From Budorcas taxicolor (lineage: Eukaryota > Chordata > Mammalia > Artiodactyla > Bovidae), in contig NC_068930.1 of NCBI RefSeq assembly GCF_023091745.1, positions 8,206,262-8,270,261 of the forward strand: 64,000 nt of DNA, read 5' to 3'. The position numbers were made by a program, and so were the translations under genes. This document shows positions 11,971 through 24,709 of this stretch, one piece after another. The stretch's first letter is position 1; each line of letters starts with the position of its first letter. Below the pieces are notes generated by a model. That model worked only from the letters and a program-made list of their open reading frames with translations, was not told the DNA's origin and did no database searches.

Positions 11971-12882
11971 CATAACTGCAAATGTTTATAAAACACAATG
12001 ATTTTAGTGAAAATTTCTTTGTGATATACCCCCAAGGACAAAGTAACTACAAGGAAATATTAACTGTTAATAATCACACACACAAAGACACACAATCACA
12101 CACACACACACACACTATATATATATGTATATATAATTTAGTAATGTTGTTAGGAATCAAGATTTAATCTAAAATCTTTGTGATCTCAAATTGAAATTTG
12201 AAAATATCTGTATAAACTCATAATGTGTTTTCTTGAAAAAAATAGTGTGGGAAGGGGAATTTTCTAGCTCTGGTTCAGTAGCAGAGGCCTAAAAACAATA
12301 ACTAACCAAGGAGCAATGAACACCACTAATGATCAGATTTTGGTCTCTAAATTCCATTTCCCACCAAAGGAACCAGTTCCTCAGAAAAAAAAAAAAAGAT
12401 TGAATCCTGTTTGGATGGTTCTAAGTGACTGAATCCTGATTCTAAGAGGAACCTAGAACATGTCAAGTGTGAGACCAGGATGAAATCATGGACTACGAAG
12501 GTTGGGTCAAAAGGACTCAGGAGACAACTTGAGAAGGCTCTAACTGATCAAAGATAATACAAATTAAGCATCAAGAAGAACACTGATTACAATTGACTGA
12601 AGCATACCTAACGTTTAACCCATGAGTCATAATGATAAGCCAACAATTACAAGCCCCAAATTTATTTTACCTTTGTGGGCTAATAGAATGCCAATTTGCT
12701 CTTCTGAAACTGGTAAACAAAGGGAAAGAATCAAACGTTTATCCTGCATGTCCTATATAAAATGTATCTTGGATTAACCAAATCACTAATGAAAGGAAGT
12801 TTCTCTCTGTAGATGTATTCAAGCCAATGAAAGAAGAAGGGATGATATGAGACTGCCATTTTGCAACCTCTGCTAATCGTTG
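11971..12882. other. Intergenic DNA with a CA/TA microsatellite
   Basis: Nothing coding is recognised. The stretch contains the microsatellite at 12074-12136 and an A-run near 12390. Sequence around 12290-12700 may be an old repeat, but I cannot assign it. Confidence 0.5.
12074..12136. repeat. Compound (CA)n-(TA)n microsatellite
   Basis: Imperfect CACACA units run into a TATATA tract. Such compound tracts are often length-polymorphic. Confidence 0.9.
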
Positions 12883-13081
12883 AGTGCATGCTCAGTGGCT
12901 TCAGTTGTGTCCAACTTTTTGTGATCCGATGGACTGTAGCCCACCAGGCTCCTCTGTCCATGGAATTCTCCAGGCAGAATACTGGAGTGGCTGGCCATGC
13001 CCATCTTTACCACCAGGGACTGAACCCACGTCTCCTGCACCACAGGCAGATTCTTTACTGCTGAGTCACCAGGGAAGCCCC
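12883..13081 (-). mobile_element. Bov-tA-type SINE
   Basis: This is a tRNA-derived ruminant SINE in reverse orientation. The tRNA-like 5' end lies at the right (reverse complement of GGGGCTTCCCTGGTGACTC near 13081) and the BovB-derived tail at the left (about 12883-12930). The A/B-box-like tRNA portion lies around 13020-13080. No clear target-site duplication is seen. Confidence 0.92.
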
Positions 13082-14128
13082 TGCGCCACCACATCATCAT
13101 TTATCCAATGAAAACAATAGGTAACCGATAGAGAACTCAATAATGGGTGAATCAGGCTAACAACAGCTGAAACCACCTATTAATTTCAATAGCATAGAAA
13201 GAGAGAACCAGACATTGTGTTTCCTGATGAAAGTACATACCACCACCTGTGACGTATTCTTGCCCAAAAAAAAAACCAATCTGTTTATAATCAAGTCATT
13301 AGATCTACCCATTTATAAGAAAGACTACCAATGGAAGAGCATGTTAAATGACACCACAGGGATGCAATCAGCGAAAGCTAAAATATGACAAACAGAATGG
13401 AATAACTTGGATCTTTAACAGAAAAATTAGGGAGAGGGGAAGTTTATAGGTTAAAAGAGGCTTAGGAGACTCACAGGGCAATATAATCCTGATTCAAACC
13501 AAGTAAGCATAAAATGGGATCATGAGATGGTGGAGGAAATAAGAACACTGATAATATTAACACTTCATTGTTAATATTTTTAACTCTGGTAATAGTAAGC
13601 TGGTTATTTGGCTTTTTTCTAAAAGCTTTATTTTTTAGTTTTATGTGTGCAGAAGTATTTACAGATAAAAAGACCTTATGTCTAGGATTTCCTTCAAAAG
13701 AATACATTTGGGGAGAGGAAGGACAGATGAAACAAGATTGGTAATGAGCTGATGATTGTTGATGCTCAATGATAAATGTTCATTATACTTTGTATGTATA
13801 TTTGGGTATGTTCAAAGCTTTCCTAACAAGGTAGGTTGTTCTTGATATTTCAGCTGCCCCCAGGTGTCCGGTGGGAAGCCACAGAGTCCCCAGCTATTGA
13901 TAGCACTGGTTATGGCCTCAGAAAGCACTTAGCCATCTGATCACCTGCCCTCCATCCTCAATGCCAGACTCTCATGGTTAGCACATCCAGAAATAGGAGA
14001 TCTATGTGGTTCATATACAACTGGATATGATATATCTAAAGCCCTAGCTAAGATGTGACATGGAATTTGATAATACAATAGGAAGTAATCATAATAAAAT
14101 TTCTTTTGATTAATGAGAGAAAATGCAT
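13082..14128. other. Intergenic DNA, old repeat remnant likely
   Basis: No gene is recognised. The part around 13730-13840 (GATTGGTAATGAGCTGATGA and downstream) resembles the 3' portion of an old mammalian interspersed repeat, but I cannot name it securely. Confidence 0.45.
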
Positions 14129-15757
14129 TCAGTTCAGTTCAGTCACTCAGTCGTGTCCAATTCTTTGCAACCCCATGGACTGCAGCATGCCAGGCTTCCC
14201 TGTCCATCACCAACTCCTGGAGCTTGCTCAAACTCATGTCCCTCGAGTTGGTGATGCCACTCAACCATTTCATCCTCTCTTGTCCCCCTTCTCCTCCTGT
14301 CTTCAATCCTTCCCACCATCAGGGTCTTTTCCAATGAGTCAGCCCTTTGCATCAGGTGGCCAAACTATTGGAGTTTCAGCTTCAACATCAGTCCTTCCAA
14401 TGAATATTCAGGACTGATTTATTTTAGGATGGACTGGTTGGATCCCCTTGCAGTCCAAGGGACTCTCAAGAGTCTTCTCCAACACCACAGTTCAAAAGCA
14501 TCAATTCTTTGGCATTCAGCTTTCTTTATGGCCCAACTCTCACAACCATACATGATTACTGGAAAAACCATAGCTTTGGTTAGACAGACGTTTGTCAGCA
14601 AAGTAATGTCTCTGCTTTTTAATATGCTGTCTAGGTTTGTCATAGCTTTTCTTCCAAGGAGGAAGCATCTTTTACTTTCATGGCTATAGTCACCATCTGC
14701 AGTGATTTTGAAGCCCAAGAAAATCAAGTTTCTCACTCTTTCCATTGTTTCACCATCTATTTGCCATGAAGTGATGGGACTGGATGCCATGATCTTAGTG
14801 TTTTGAATGCTGAATTTTAAGCCAGCTTTTCACTCTCCTCTTTCACCTTCATCAAGAGGTTCTTCAGTTCCTCTTTGCTTTCTGCAACAAGGGTGGTGTC
14901 ATCTGCATATCTAAGGTTATTGATATTTCTCCCGGCAATCTTGATTCTAGCCTGTGCTTCATCCAGACCAGCATTTCGCATGATATACTCTGCATATAAG
15001 TTAAATAAACAGGGTGACAATATACAGCCTTGACATACTCCTTTCCCAGTTGGAACCAGTCTGTTGTTCCATGTCTAGTTCTAACTGTTGCTTCTTGACC
15101 TGCATACACATTTCTCAAGACGTAGGTAATATGTTCTGATATTCCCATCTCTTTAGGAATTTTCCATAGTTTGTTGTGATCCACACAGTCAAAGGCTTTG
15201 GCATAGTCAATAAAGCCAAAGTGGATGTTTTTCTGGAACTCACTTGCTTTTTCATTCAACGGATGCTGGCAATTTGATCTCTGGTTCCTCTGCCTTTTCT
15301 AAATCCAGCTTGAACATCTGGAAGTTCATAGTTCATATGCTGTTTAAGCCTGGCTTGGAGAATTTTGGGCATTACTTTGCTAGTATGTGAGATGAGTGCA
15401 GTTGTGTGGTAGTTTGAGCATTCTTTGGCATTGCCTTTCTTTGGGATTGGAATGAAAGCTGACCTTTTCCAGTCTTGTGGCCATTGCTGAGTTTTCCAAA
15501 TTTGCTTTAGTGCAGCACTTTCACAGCATCATCTTTTAGGATTTGAAATAGCTCAACTGGAATTCCATCACCTCCACTAACTTTGTTCATATTATGCTTC
15601 GTAAGGCCCTCTTGACTTCACACTCCAGGATGTCTATCTCTAGATGAGTGATCACACCATCATGGTTATTTGGGTCATTAATATCCTTTTTGTATAGTTC
15701 TTCTGTGTATTCTTGCCACCTTTACTTAATATCTTCTGCTTCTGTTATATCCACATA
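14129..15757 (-). mobile_element. BovB LINE fragment, copy C
   Basis: About 1.6 kb of BovB on the minus strand, from the 3' end repeat (TTCAGTTCAGTTCAG at 14129) back through the RT domain. The RT motif is intact, LRYADDTTLVAES, at about 14880-14918. The frames at 14419-14790, 14817-15020 and 14864-15259 are the same protein in different registers, so at least two frameshifts are present. It is 5'-truncated at about 15757. Confidence 0.95.
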
Positions 15758-16084
15758 TATGGGAAGCCCATAAATATGTATAATATATATGTATCTTAGA
15801 AAAGTTATGAATTTTTGCCTAACTAAAATATTATGACTTTTTTACTCCACTTGTTTGACTTAATATGAATAGAATGCTAGATTTATAATCAAAAAATAGA
15901 TATGCAACAAGTAACAAAGGTGTACTGTATAGCACAGGGAACCATAGTCAATATCTAGCAATAACCTATGATGGAAAATAATTTAAAAAATAATATATGT
16001 GTACTTTTATAACTGACACACCTTACTGTGCACCTGAAACACTATAAGTCAACTATACCTCAATAATATATATTTTAAAAAGAA
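15758..16084 (+). mobile_element. L1 3' end fragment
   Basis: From about 15898 to 16078 the plus strand matches the terminal 3' UTR of an older artiodactyl or mammalian L1 ('tactgtatagcacagggaa' type, ending in CTATACCTCAATA and an AT-rich tail). The first 140 bases (15758-15897) are AT-rich and unassigned. Confidence 0.65.
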
Positions 16085-17369
16085 GAAAATTTGAGAATAG
16101 CCAGAGAGAATAACATATTACAGGGGAGAAGCAAATTGAATGACTGCAGATTTCTCATCAGAAACCATGAAAACTAGAAAGAAGTGACTTAATATTTTTC
16201 AAATGCTGAAAGTAAAGAACTGAATACAATACAAACATTCTTCAAGATTTAAGGGGAAATCAAAACATTCTCAGATGAAAGAAAATTAAGAATTGTCACT
16301 AGCAGATCTACTCTAAAATAATAGCTAAAGAAAGTTCATTTAGAGACAAAATGACAAAAGAAGGTATCTTGGAACACCTGGAAAGAGAAATGTACAAGCA
16401 TAAACAAAAGAGATTTTCCTTCTCCAACTGAGTTTTCTAAATTATGTTTGATGGTGGAAGCAAAAATAATGACATAGTCTGATGTGATTTTAAACATATA
16501 TAGAGGAAATTTTAACATAATTATATTATAAATGAGAAAGGGTAAAGGAATGTAAAGGGAAGCCAGGCTTGTATACTTCAATAAACTGGTGAAATGATAA
16601 TACCAGTAGATTGTGCTAAGTTATTATATGTAACGTAATACACAAAAACAATCATTTAAAAGAGATAGACTCAAAAACTCTCAAATTGGAATTGTTAAAA
16701 AAAATGCTTTAATAACCCACAAAAAGGCAGGAAAGGAAAACTGAGAAAACAAACAAGAAACAACAAAATGGTAGACTTAAGCCCTAACATATCAATAATA
16801 TGGAAATGATCTAAATACATGAATTATAACAGCAATTGGTGGAGTCTACGAAAAACACGACCCAACCAAATGATGTTGAAAAAACTCACTTCAAATACGA
16901 CAACATAGGCAGGTTGAAAGGAAAGATGGCAAAAGATATATCATGCGAAAGTCAAAGGAAAGCAGGAATGGTTATATAAATATAAGGTAAAATAGGATCA
17001 GAGCAAAAAATAATTGCCAGAATGGAGAGAAACATTATATAAAAATATAAAATATTAAAGAGTCAATCCACCAAGAAGACACAGTAATTCTAAATGTGTA
17101 TGTACCAAACAACAGAGACACAACATACATGAATCAATAAATAAAGAAAAAATACACTCATTCACAGTTACAGCTGGAGACGTCAATATCTTTTTCTGAA
17201 CAACTGATAGAAAAACTAGGCAGAAAGTCAGCAAGGATAGAGAACTCAACAACACCATCAAACAACAGGATCTAAATGATATTCATAGAATCCTTCACCA
17301 AACAGCAAAACTTGTATTCTTTTCAAGAGTCCATAAAACATACACCAAAACATACCATACCCTGGGCCA

Positions 17370-17582
17370 GGTGCTGCTGCTTAGTTGCTCAGTCATGTCC
17401 GACTCTGTGTGACCCCTTGGACTGTAGCCCACCAGGCTCCTCTGTCCGTGGGGATTCTCCAGGCAAGAATACTGGAGTGGGTTGCCATGCCCTCTTCCAG
17501 GGGATCTTCCCAACCCAGGGATCAAACCCAGGTGTCCTGCATTGCAGGTGGATTCTTTACCATTTGAGCCATCAGGGAAGCC
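17370..17582 (-). mobile_element. Bov-tA-type SINE in old L1
   Basis: A reverse-orientation tRNA-derived SINE starting with a GCTGCTGC tail at the left. The flanks share ccctgggcca at 17360-17369 and 17583-17592, a target-site duplication of about 10 bp. The L1 sequence around it is continuous, so the SINE is younger. Confidence 0.92.
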
Positions 17583-18538
17583 CCCTGGGCCATAAAAAAA
17601 AAATCAATAAATTTTTAAAAATTGATTTCTTGCTTTAAATTCTCTGACAATAGTGGAGTCCAGCTGCAAATCAATAGCATAAAAATAACTGAAAATTCAT
17701 TAAAAACTAAATAACAAACTTTAAATAATCTATAGGCCATATATAAAGCCTCAAAGAAAAATTTGAAAATATATTAAAATGAATTAAAATGAAGATACTA
17801 CATTTAAAAATTTGGAGAACACAGTTAAGATAGTGCTGAGAAGAAAATTTGTAACACTAAATGTATACATTAGAAAAAAGTCTCAGCATTAATCTAAGTT
17901 CCTACCTCAGAAAAAAGAAGAGCAAAATAAATTTAAAGCTAACAACAGGAAGGAAATAATGTAGCTAAGAATAGACATAAATGAAACTGAAAATGAAAAA
18001 TAAAAATTGAGAAAAATCAACAAAACAAGGACTGGTTATTTTAAAAGATCAACAATATTAACAAATCTCTAAGAAGATTGAGAAAAAAGTAGAAAGCAAA
18101 TTACCAGTATCAAGAATGAAACCAAAACATCACTACAGATCCTTACAGACATCAAAAGGATAAAAAGGGAAAAACTCAGTATGCAGAAATCTTTACAACT
18201 CAGATGAAATTGACCACTAATTTAAACTATCACGACTTACCCAATCTGAAATAGATGATTTTACTGACAGATTAGACCTCATCAAAATTAAAAACTTTTG
18301 CTCTACATCAGACTCTGTTAAAAGGATGAAAAGACAAGTTACAGAGTGGAAGAAATATTTGCAAACCACATATGTGGTAAAAGCTAGTATCTAGATTGTA
18401 TTTTTTAAAATTCTCAAAACTAAACAGCAAAAAAACAATCCTTAGAAGTTGGACAAAAGACTTGAATAGACATTTTATCAGAGAGGATATATGGCTTGCA
18501 AACAAGCACATGAAAAGATACATAGCAAAACTAGCCCT

Positions 18539-19062
18539 TCAGTTCAGTTCAGTTCAGTCGCTCAGTCGTGTCCGACTCTTTGCGACCCCATGAATCGCAG
18601 CACGCCAGGCCTCCCTGTCCATCACCAACTCCCAGAGTTCACTCAGACTCACGTCCATTGAGTCCGTGATGCCATCCAGCCATCTCATCCTCATCCGGTC
18701 GTCCCCTTCTCCTCTTGCCCTCAATCCCTCCCAGCATCACAGTCTTTTCCAATGAGTCAACGCTTTGCATGAGGTGGCCAAAGTACTGGAGCTTCAGCTT
18801 TAGCATCATTCCTTCCGAAGAAATCCCAGGGCTGATCTCCTTCAGAATGGACTGGTTGGATCTCCTTGCAGTCCAAGGGACTCTCAAGAGTCTTCTCCAA
18901 CACCACAGTTCAAAAGCATCAATTCTTCAGTGCTCAGCCTTCTTCACAGTCCAATTCTCACATCCATACATGACCACAGGAAAAACCATAGCCTTGACTA
19001 GACGGACCTTAGTCGGCAAAGTAATGTCTCTGCTTTTGAATATGCTATCTAGGTTGGTCATA
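18539..19062 (-). mobile_element. BovB LINE 3' fragment, copy D
   Basis: About 520 bases of the BovB 3' end on the minus strand, carrying the RT C-terminal region and the 3' UTR. It starts with four TTCAG units at 18539 and is 5'-truncated where L1 sequence resumes at 19063 (GGGAAATGCAAATTAAAACC). Confidence 0.93.
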
Positions 19063-19875
19063 AGGGAAATGCAAATTAAAACCACAACAAACTATCATCA
19101 CTACATACCTATTGAATGGCCGAAATAAAAATTAGTGACAACACCAAATGCTGGAGAGGATACAGAAAAACTGGGTCCCTAATAAACTGCTGGTAGGAAT
19201 ATAAAATGGTACAGTCACACTGGAAAGCAGTTTGGCAGTTTCTTTTAAACTGAAACATGCAACTAGCATTGCACTCCAAGATATTTATCCCAGAAAAATG
19301 AAGACCTTCACACACACAATATCTGTCCATGAATGTTTAAAGCAGCTTTATTCACAATAACCCTAAATTAGAAGCAACCCAGATGTCCTTCAGTGGGGGA
19401 ACAGTGGAGCAAGCTGTGGCGCTTCCATACCCGGGATACTACTGAGCAATAGTGGGAACAGTTAATGATGTATGTGCAACACTGCATGAGTCTCCAAAGA
19501 ATTATGCTGAGTGAAAAGAGCCAACCCCCAAATTCTGAGCCCATTTATATATCATTCTTTGAATGACAAAAATTATAAAGATGGAGAACATATTCGTGTT
19601 TGCCAGAGATTGAGGAGAAAAGTGGGGAGTTGGAGGGGTGTGGGAAGCTGGAAGGAAGTGGGTGTGGCCCTAAAAGAACAATGTGGTGATGGAAATGTTC
19701 TGCATCCTGACTGTGACAGTGTCAACTTTCTGGTTGTGACATTGTGCTATAGTTCTGGAAGAGGTTACCACTTGGGGGAAACTGGGTGAAAGGTACACAG
19801 GATTTCTTTGTATTATTTCTTGCAGTTGCATGTAAGCCTACAATGTTCTCAAAATAAAAAGTTTAATTAAAAAAG

Positions 19876-20637
19876 TAAATGCGGATGCCACATAGATAAT
19901 AACAGACAAGATACTTGCAACTATGGGGAGTCAGGCTGACAGCGACAGGCTAAAGCAGGAGTTTGTGTCAGTAACTCAAATACTATGAACAACATTGCTT
20001 AGTAATGTATTTTCTGAAAGGATTTACCCTTAGTAAATTTCTGCACAAAACAAACTTCAATCTCCTTTCAACCAGCATAATAATTTAGTTCTTAGAAAAT
20101 GCTAAGTATATTAAAACCACACAAAATTTACTTTGTGTTCATATGTAAAATGGAGTTAGATTCTAGGCTCAAATAACAGTTCACCCAAATAATAACACAA
20201 CCAATATTGTCTCCAAGAGGCAGTACATTTTTTTATATTTATAGCCAGTGACTCTAAAAATGTCTAGGGACTCCCAGTGGTCCCCACTAGGTCAAAACTA
20301 TTCTCATAATAACACTAAGATACTATTTCCCCTTTCATCTATTTTCTCCAAAGGCTAAACGATGTGATTTATCATGAAAACACATGCAAAAGTGGATCTG
20401 TGAATCCAACTGCCTTCTGTTAACATTTAAAAAGACTGTGGAATTTATTCTACACTAGTGAAAATGTAAAACCATGTCACTTTTCTCATTAATTTTTGTT
20501 GTTACTATTGTCGCCATCTTGGAAAATAGAGTAAAGAGGTTCTGAAATAAAAATTGAAAATTGCTGCTGCAGGGCAAGAAGCCCATCTTTTCACCTCAAT
20601 ATTCCCAGAATCTAGTAAAGTGCCTCGTCGTCATCAT
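19876..20637. other. Intergenic DNA, nothing recognised
   Basis: No coding region, SINE or LINE that I can identify. Short AT-rich frames only. Confidence 0.5.
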
Positions 20638-20928
20638 CGGTCAGTCCATGAGTTGTGTCAGACTCTCTACAACCCCATGGACTGCAGCACGCCAGGTTTC
20701 CCTGGCCATCACCGTCTCCTGGAGCTTGCTCAAACTCATGTCCATCAAGTCAGTGATGCCATCCAGCCATCTCATCCTCTGTCATCCCCGTCTCCTACCG
20801 TCTTCAATCATTCCCAGCATCAGGGTCTTTTCCAGTGAGTCAACTCTTTGCATCAGGTGGTCAAAGTATTGGAGTTTCAGCTTTAGCATGAGTCCTTCCA
20901 ATGAATATTCAGGATTGATTTCCTTTGC
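20638..20928 (-). mobile_element. BovB LINE 3' fragment, copy E
   Basis: About 290 bases of the BovB 3' end in reverse orientation. It is recognised by the CCCATGGACTGCAGCA block and the SPSNEYSG-type reading on the complement of the RT C-terminus, and truncated after 20928. Confidence 0.9.
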
Positions 20929-22600
20929 CTAGATCATGATAGGTGCTAAATGAACATTTTGTTTGACTGAACAAACAAACTAGCGCCCCACTGGGGATGC
21001 CCCTGGGGCCCCAGTTCCGTGTGGCACCTCACTTCCGCTGGCCCCTAGCTACAGATTTAGAACTGGTGCAGACCAGGGCAATCCAACGGAGACTAGCTGT
21101 AGGACAATGACACCTTCACTGACCAAAACTCCGTGTGTTCGTTCAATACCCAGGATTTAGTGGGCCAACGGTGGGCTTTGCGAGCAGCAACCTTCCTCAT
21201 GTACCGGGCATCCGGCTCTATCACGGGTAGCACCTTTTACGGAGCTCGCACTTCACAGACTGGATCACTGAGACCCAGCCTGATCCAGGAACCCGCCCAA
21301 AGCCACACTGGTGGAGAGGGGACCAGCGCCTTCTCTCCCACCTCCTAGCTTTCTCAGCATCCTTTGCTCTGCCTCCTGTCTCCCTCCCACGGCTTCAGGC
21401 TGGACCCAGAGCCCTAAGAGCTGTGACAGTGGGCTCTCTGGGCTTCTTCCTCACACAGGACCCTCCTGTGGTGGGTGGACCTTTCTGAGAGAAGGGTCAG
21501 GCTCTTGCTTCACAGCCCGGAGACAGCCCACCTTGGGGAGGTTCTCAGCACCAGCCAACCTGGAGAGAAGCTCCTCCTCTTGGCAGCCACCACCCCCTCA
21601 GTCAGCCCCGCCATGCCCGGGGCTTGCGTGAGATCCCCAGGAGGCCCCGAGGCCAGCCAGCAGGATGCTCCCTGTGAGATACACTGAGAGGCCAGGGCGG
21701 CAGTCCCCGTTCCTTCGTCAGGATGGTAGGGCACCAAACGTGATATCCCCTGCACTCTGTTCACCCACTCACTGCAGCCTCTGCAAGGCTCAACTCACAG
21801 GCAGGGGCCAGTTAAATCTCACTGAGGTCCAGGGATGTTTGGTTTGCAAAGTGCTGGCCGGAGGTGTCTGAACCACGCAGAAGGTAGCTTACCCCAGGTT
21901 TGTTGGTGAGCAAAGCGCTTCACCTTCACTGTATCTTCACTGTGCCCACCGGGTGGCAAAGAAGAGCTGCCTCTGGGGGCCCACCGCCGCCACCCAGCCC
22001 AGGGCATCTCTCATCAGCAGCTGGTTGTCAGAGCTTAGAGTGTGGGCTGTACTGTACCAGGTGTGTAAGAATGAACAAGACAGGGTGTGCAAGTGATTTT
22101 AGACCCAGGTCGGGCAGAAAACTCACATTATGGAGGTTAATCTGCTTTACTCAAAGTCCACTGATGTAAATATTAATCTCATTTTAAAAATACCTACACA
22201 GAAACATTTGACTAAATATCTGGGTACCGTGGTCTAACTGACACATAGAATTAATCATCACAGGCTTGAACTGGGTGCTGTTTGAGAGCTGGGTTTCCCA
22301 GGAGACTGGTGAGCAGAAACGTTGTGTGCCACTCCAGGGGGGATGTCATGCCAGATCCTGGGAGGTCTTGAATGGAGGGTTCTCACTCATTTTCCTTGAA
22401 ATTTCACCCTTCCAAGTTGCAACACCAGATTCCACATCTACCAGTGGTGTGACAACACCCAGGCAGCATGCCTGCAGGCATATTATAACTCCCTGGGGAA
22501 ACCAGGCTGTGGGCCTTGATTTTCTGCACGGACGGCCTTGGAGGCCTGGCTAAGTGCTTACTTCTGAAACTGAAATGATAAGGGAGACACAGGTTTGATT
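20929..22600. other. GC-richer intergenic DNA with short unassigned frames
   Basis: The segment 20980-22050 is clearly richer in G and C than its surroundings and has open frames of 60-106 codons on both strands (for example 21311-21631 plus, 21510-21764 minus). None shows a domain or motif I recognise, and overlapping frames on both strands suggest compositional openness, not genes. CpG is not dense enough by eye to call an island. Confidence 0.45.
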
Positions 22601-23215
22601 GTCATAAAAGACACCAAGGCTTAGAGGTTACCAAAAGCCCATCAGAGCAGCCCATGGAAATCCCCAGAACACTTGTCCTACTGCTTTCAAGGCACAAATC
22701 ACTGAAGACCTTAAGAGGAAAAAGACTGACCACCCCTGAGGAAGAATTCTGCCTGCAGATGACCTCTGGACTCAAGCTGAAATATCCACTCTTCCCTGGG
22801 TCTCCAACCTGCCTGCCCACCTCACAGATTCTGGACTTGCTAGCTTCCATAATGATATCAGTCAATTTCTTAAAATAAATTTCTACAGGGTTAGAAATAG
22901 AGAGATATGGATACATACGTGTGTGCATTGTGTGCTGAGCCACTTCAGTCACGTCTGACTGTTCACAGCCTTATGGACTGTAGCCTGCCAGTCTCGTCTG
23001 TCCATGGGATTCTCCAGGCAAGAATACTGGAGTGGGTAGCCATGCTCTCCTCTGGGGGATCCTCCTGACTTGAGGACTGAACCCGTGTCTCCTGCATCTC
23101 CTGCATTGCGGGCAGATCCTTTGCTGCTGAGTCCCTGGGGAAGCCCCTGGATACATATGTACATCCTAATATGCACAGTCTCTCTCTCAGAGAACCCTAA
23201 CACATTAGCCTCTGG
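22601..23215 (+). repeat. Old interspersed repeat split by a SINE (family unassigned)
   Basis: The phrases AGCTTCCATAATGATATCAG (about 22840) and TCTCTCTCAGAGAACCCTAA (about 23180) match the two sides of a tail common in an old mammalian interspersed repeat. A Bov-tA SINE separates them. I cannot name the family securely. Confidence 0.45.
22921..23148 (-). mobile_element. Bov-tA-type SINE
   Basis: A reverse-orientation tRNA-derived SINE, flanked by ggatacatacgt at 22909-22920 and ggatacatatgt at 23149-23160 (11 of 12 bases shared). It contains a local CTCCTGCAT duplication at about 23090-23106. Confidence 0.92.
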
Positions 23216-23931
23216 TAGCACCCGTCAAACACGTCCTGTGCATGGGTTGTGCTGACTGCTCTCCTTCTGTTTGTGTGCTAGGCACAGATTTTCACCGAAT
23301 CTCACCCCCTCCCAGCCGTAGGGCCCCCTGAGGCCCAGACACTGAAGGGAGGTCTTGTAAAAATCTCAAATGGTCCCACGGCTTTTCTGTGTTTAAGAAC
23401 ACATTTTCTGCTCCCCTAAGACAATCCTTTGTAGGATCAGAGTGAGAGGGTGAATTGAACAAACCTGTTTCCAGTTCCAGGTCTCTCTTCTGATGGTGCT
23501 CACCAGGGGACCTCAGCTTCTGGACACAGAGGATGGAGGTGTGGGCACGCCCTGTCCCAATCCCTGACGTGTCAAAGAGTGGAAGGTTCCCTCTACCTCT
23601 TCATGCTGCCATGAATCGGTATTAAACCTTAGTCACCAGGTTTAGAAATATTTTACATTTGACCACTGTGGCCTTCCAAAAAAGCTGAGAAACCCTTTAT
23701 TCTAAAAATCAAATGAGGCAAGCCAAAAAAACCTAGCATGAAGGTGTTTTTAACCAACCAATTCTGTCAAGTGGTTTAATGAGTGGTTTCCACACAGCTG
23801 ATCTGATGATTCTTGAGGTTTCTTCAGCTCATGCAGTAGGCTGTCCTGAAACCATGCCCTCTGGTTGTATGGGGAAGCAGCCTAAGACTGTCATATTGTG
23901 TGTGTTTTCTTTTTTGGAGGTTGTTGCTGTT
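23216..23931. other. Intergenic DNA, nothing recognised
   Basis: About 700 bases with no gene or named repeat seen. This is where the missing end of the adjacent left LTR would be expected, but no LTR sequence is found here. Confidence 0.5.
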
Positions 23932-24107
23932 GTTCAGTCACTCGGTGGTGTCCGACTCCTTGCGACCCCATGGACTGCAGCATGCCAGGCTTCCCTGTTC
24001 ATCACCAACTCCTGGAGCTTGCTCAAACTCATGTCCATCATCCAGCCATCTCATCCTCTGTCATTCCCTTCTCCTTTTGCCTTCAATCTTTCTCAGCATC
24101 AGGGTCT
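23932..24107 (-). mobile_element. BovB 3' end, inverted part of a pair (copy F1)
   Basis: The last 180 bases or so of BovB on the minus strand. It ends abruptly at CAGGGTCT (24107), where plus-strand BovB begins. The same BovB 3' region is present in the opposite orientation at about 24525-24705, so the two form an imperfect inverted repeat with a spacer of about 420 bases. Confidence 0.9.
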
Positions 24108-24709
24108 GACTATTTAGGGGGGCTCCAAAATCACTGCAGATGGTGACTGCCAACATGAAATTAAAAGACTCTTGCTCCTTGAAAGAAAAGTTATGACCAA
24201 CCTAGACAGCATATTAAAAAGCAGAGACATTACTTTGCTGACAAAGGTCCATGTAGTCAAAGCTATGGTTTTTCCAGTGGTCATGTATGGATGTGAGAGT
24301 TGGACTATAAAGAAAGCTGAGTGCTGAAAATTGATGCTTTTGAACTGTGGTGTTGAAGAAGACTCTTGAGGGTACCTTGGACTGCAAGGAGATCTAACCA
24401 GTCAATCCTAAAGGAAATTAGTCCTGAATATTCATTGGAAGGACTGACGCTAAAGCTGAAACTCCAATACTTTGGACACCTGATATAAGGAACTCACTCA
24501 TTGGAAAAAACCCTGATGCTGGGAAAGATTGAAGGCAGGAGGAGAAAAGGATGGCAGAGGATGAGATGGTTGGATGGTATCACTGACTCAATGGACATGA
24601 GTTTGAGTAAACTCCGGGAGTTGGTGAAGGACAGGAAGCCTGGCATGCTGCAGTCCATAGGGTCGCAAAGAGTCGGACATGACTGAGTGACAGAACTGAA
24701 CTGAACTGA
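24108..24709 (+). mobile_element. BovB LINE 3' fragment, plus strand (copy F2)
   Basis: About 600 bases of BovB, carrying the RT C-terminal region and the 3' end. It reads ITADGDC-like sequence at about 24130 and ends with GAACTGAACTGAACTGA at about 24693-24709. A TAA interrupts the RT frame at about 24486, after YFGHLI. The element ends exactly where the truncated left LTR of the ERV begins, so an insertion or deletion here removed the LTR's other end. Confidence 0.92.

Larger units (their letters stand above)
16085..19875 (+). mobile_element. Old L1M-type LINE, interrupted by a SINE and BovB
   Basis: A diverged L1 on the plus strand extends over about 3.8 kb. The opening (16085-16700) matches the upstream region of old L1M elements. 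17090-17345 matches the stretch leading into ORF2, and 18230-18535 plus 19063-19560 match the ORF2 C-terminus and 3' UTR. The end is an A-rich tail near 19875. It is split by a Bov-tA SINE (17370-17582) and by BovB copy D (18539-19062). All frames are decayed. Some joins may be separate old insertions and not one element. Confidence 0.65.

Noticed and set aside
12883..17582. tRNA genes suggested by tRNA-like sequence in several places
   Set aside because: The tRNA-like segments are the heads of Bov-tA SINEs, with BovB-derived tails attached; none folds as an isolated intact tRNA by eye.
20980..22050. CpG island and promoter of a host gene
   Set aside because: GC content is raised, but CG dinucleotides are scattered and no downstream exon was recognised.
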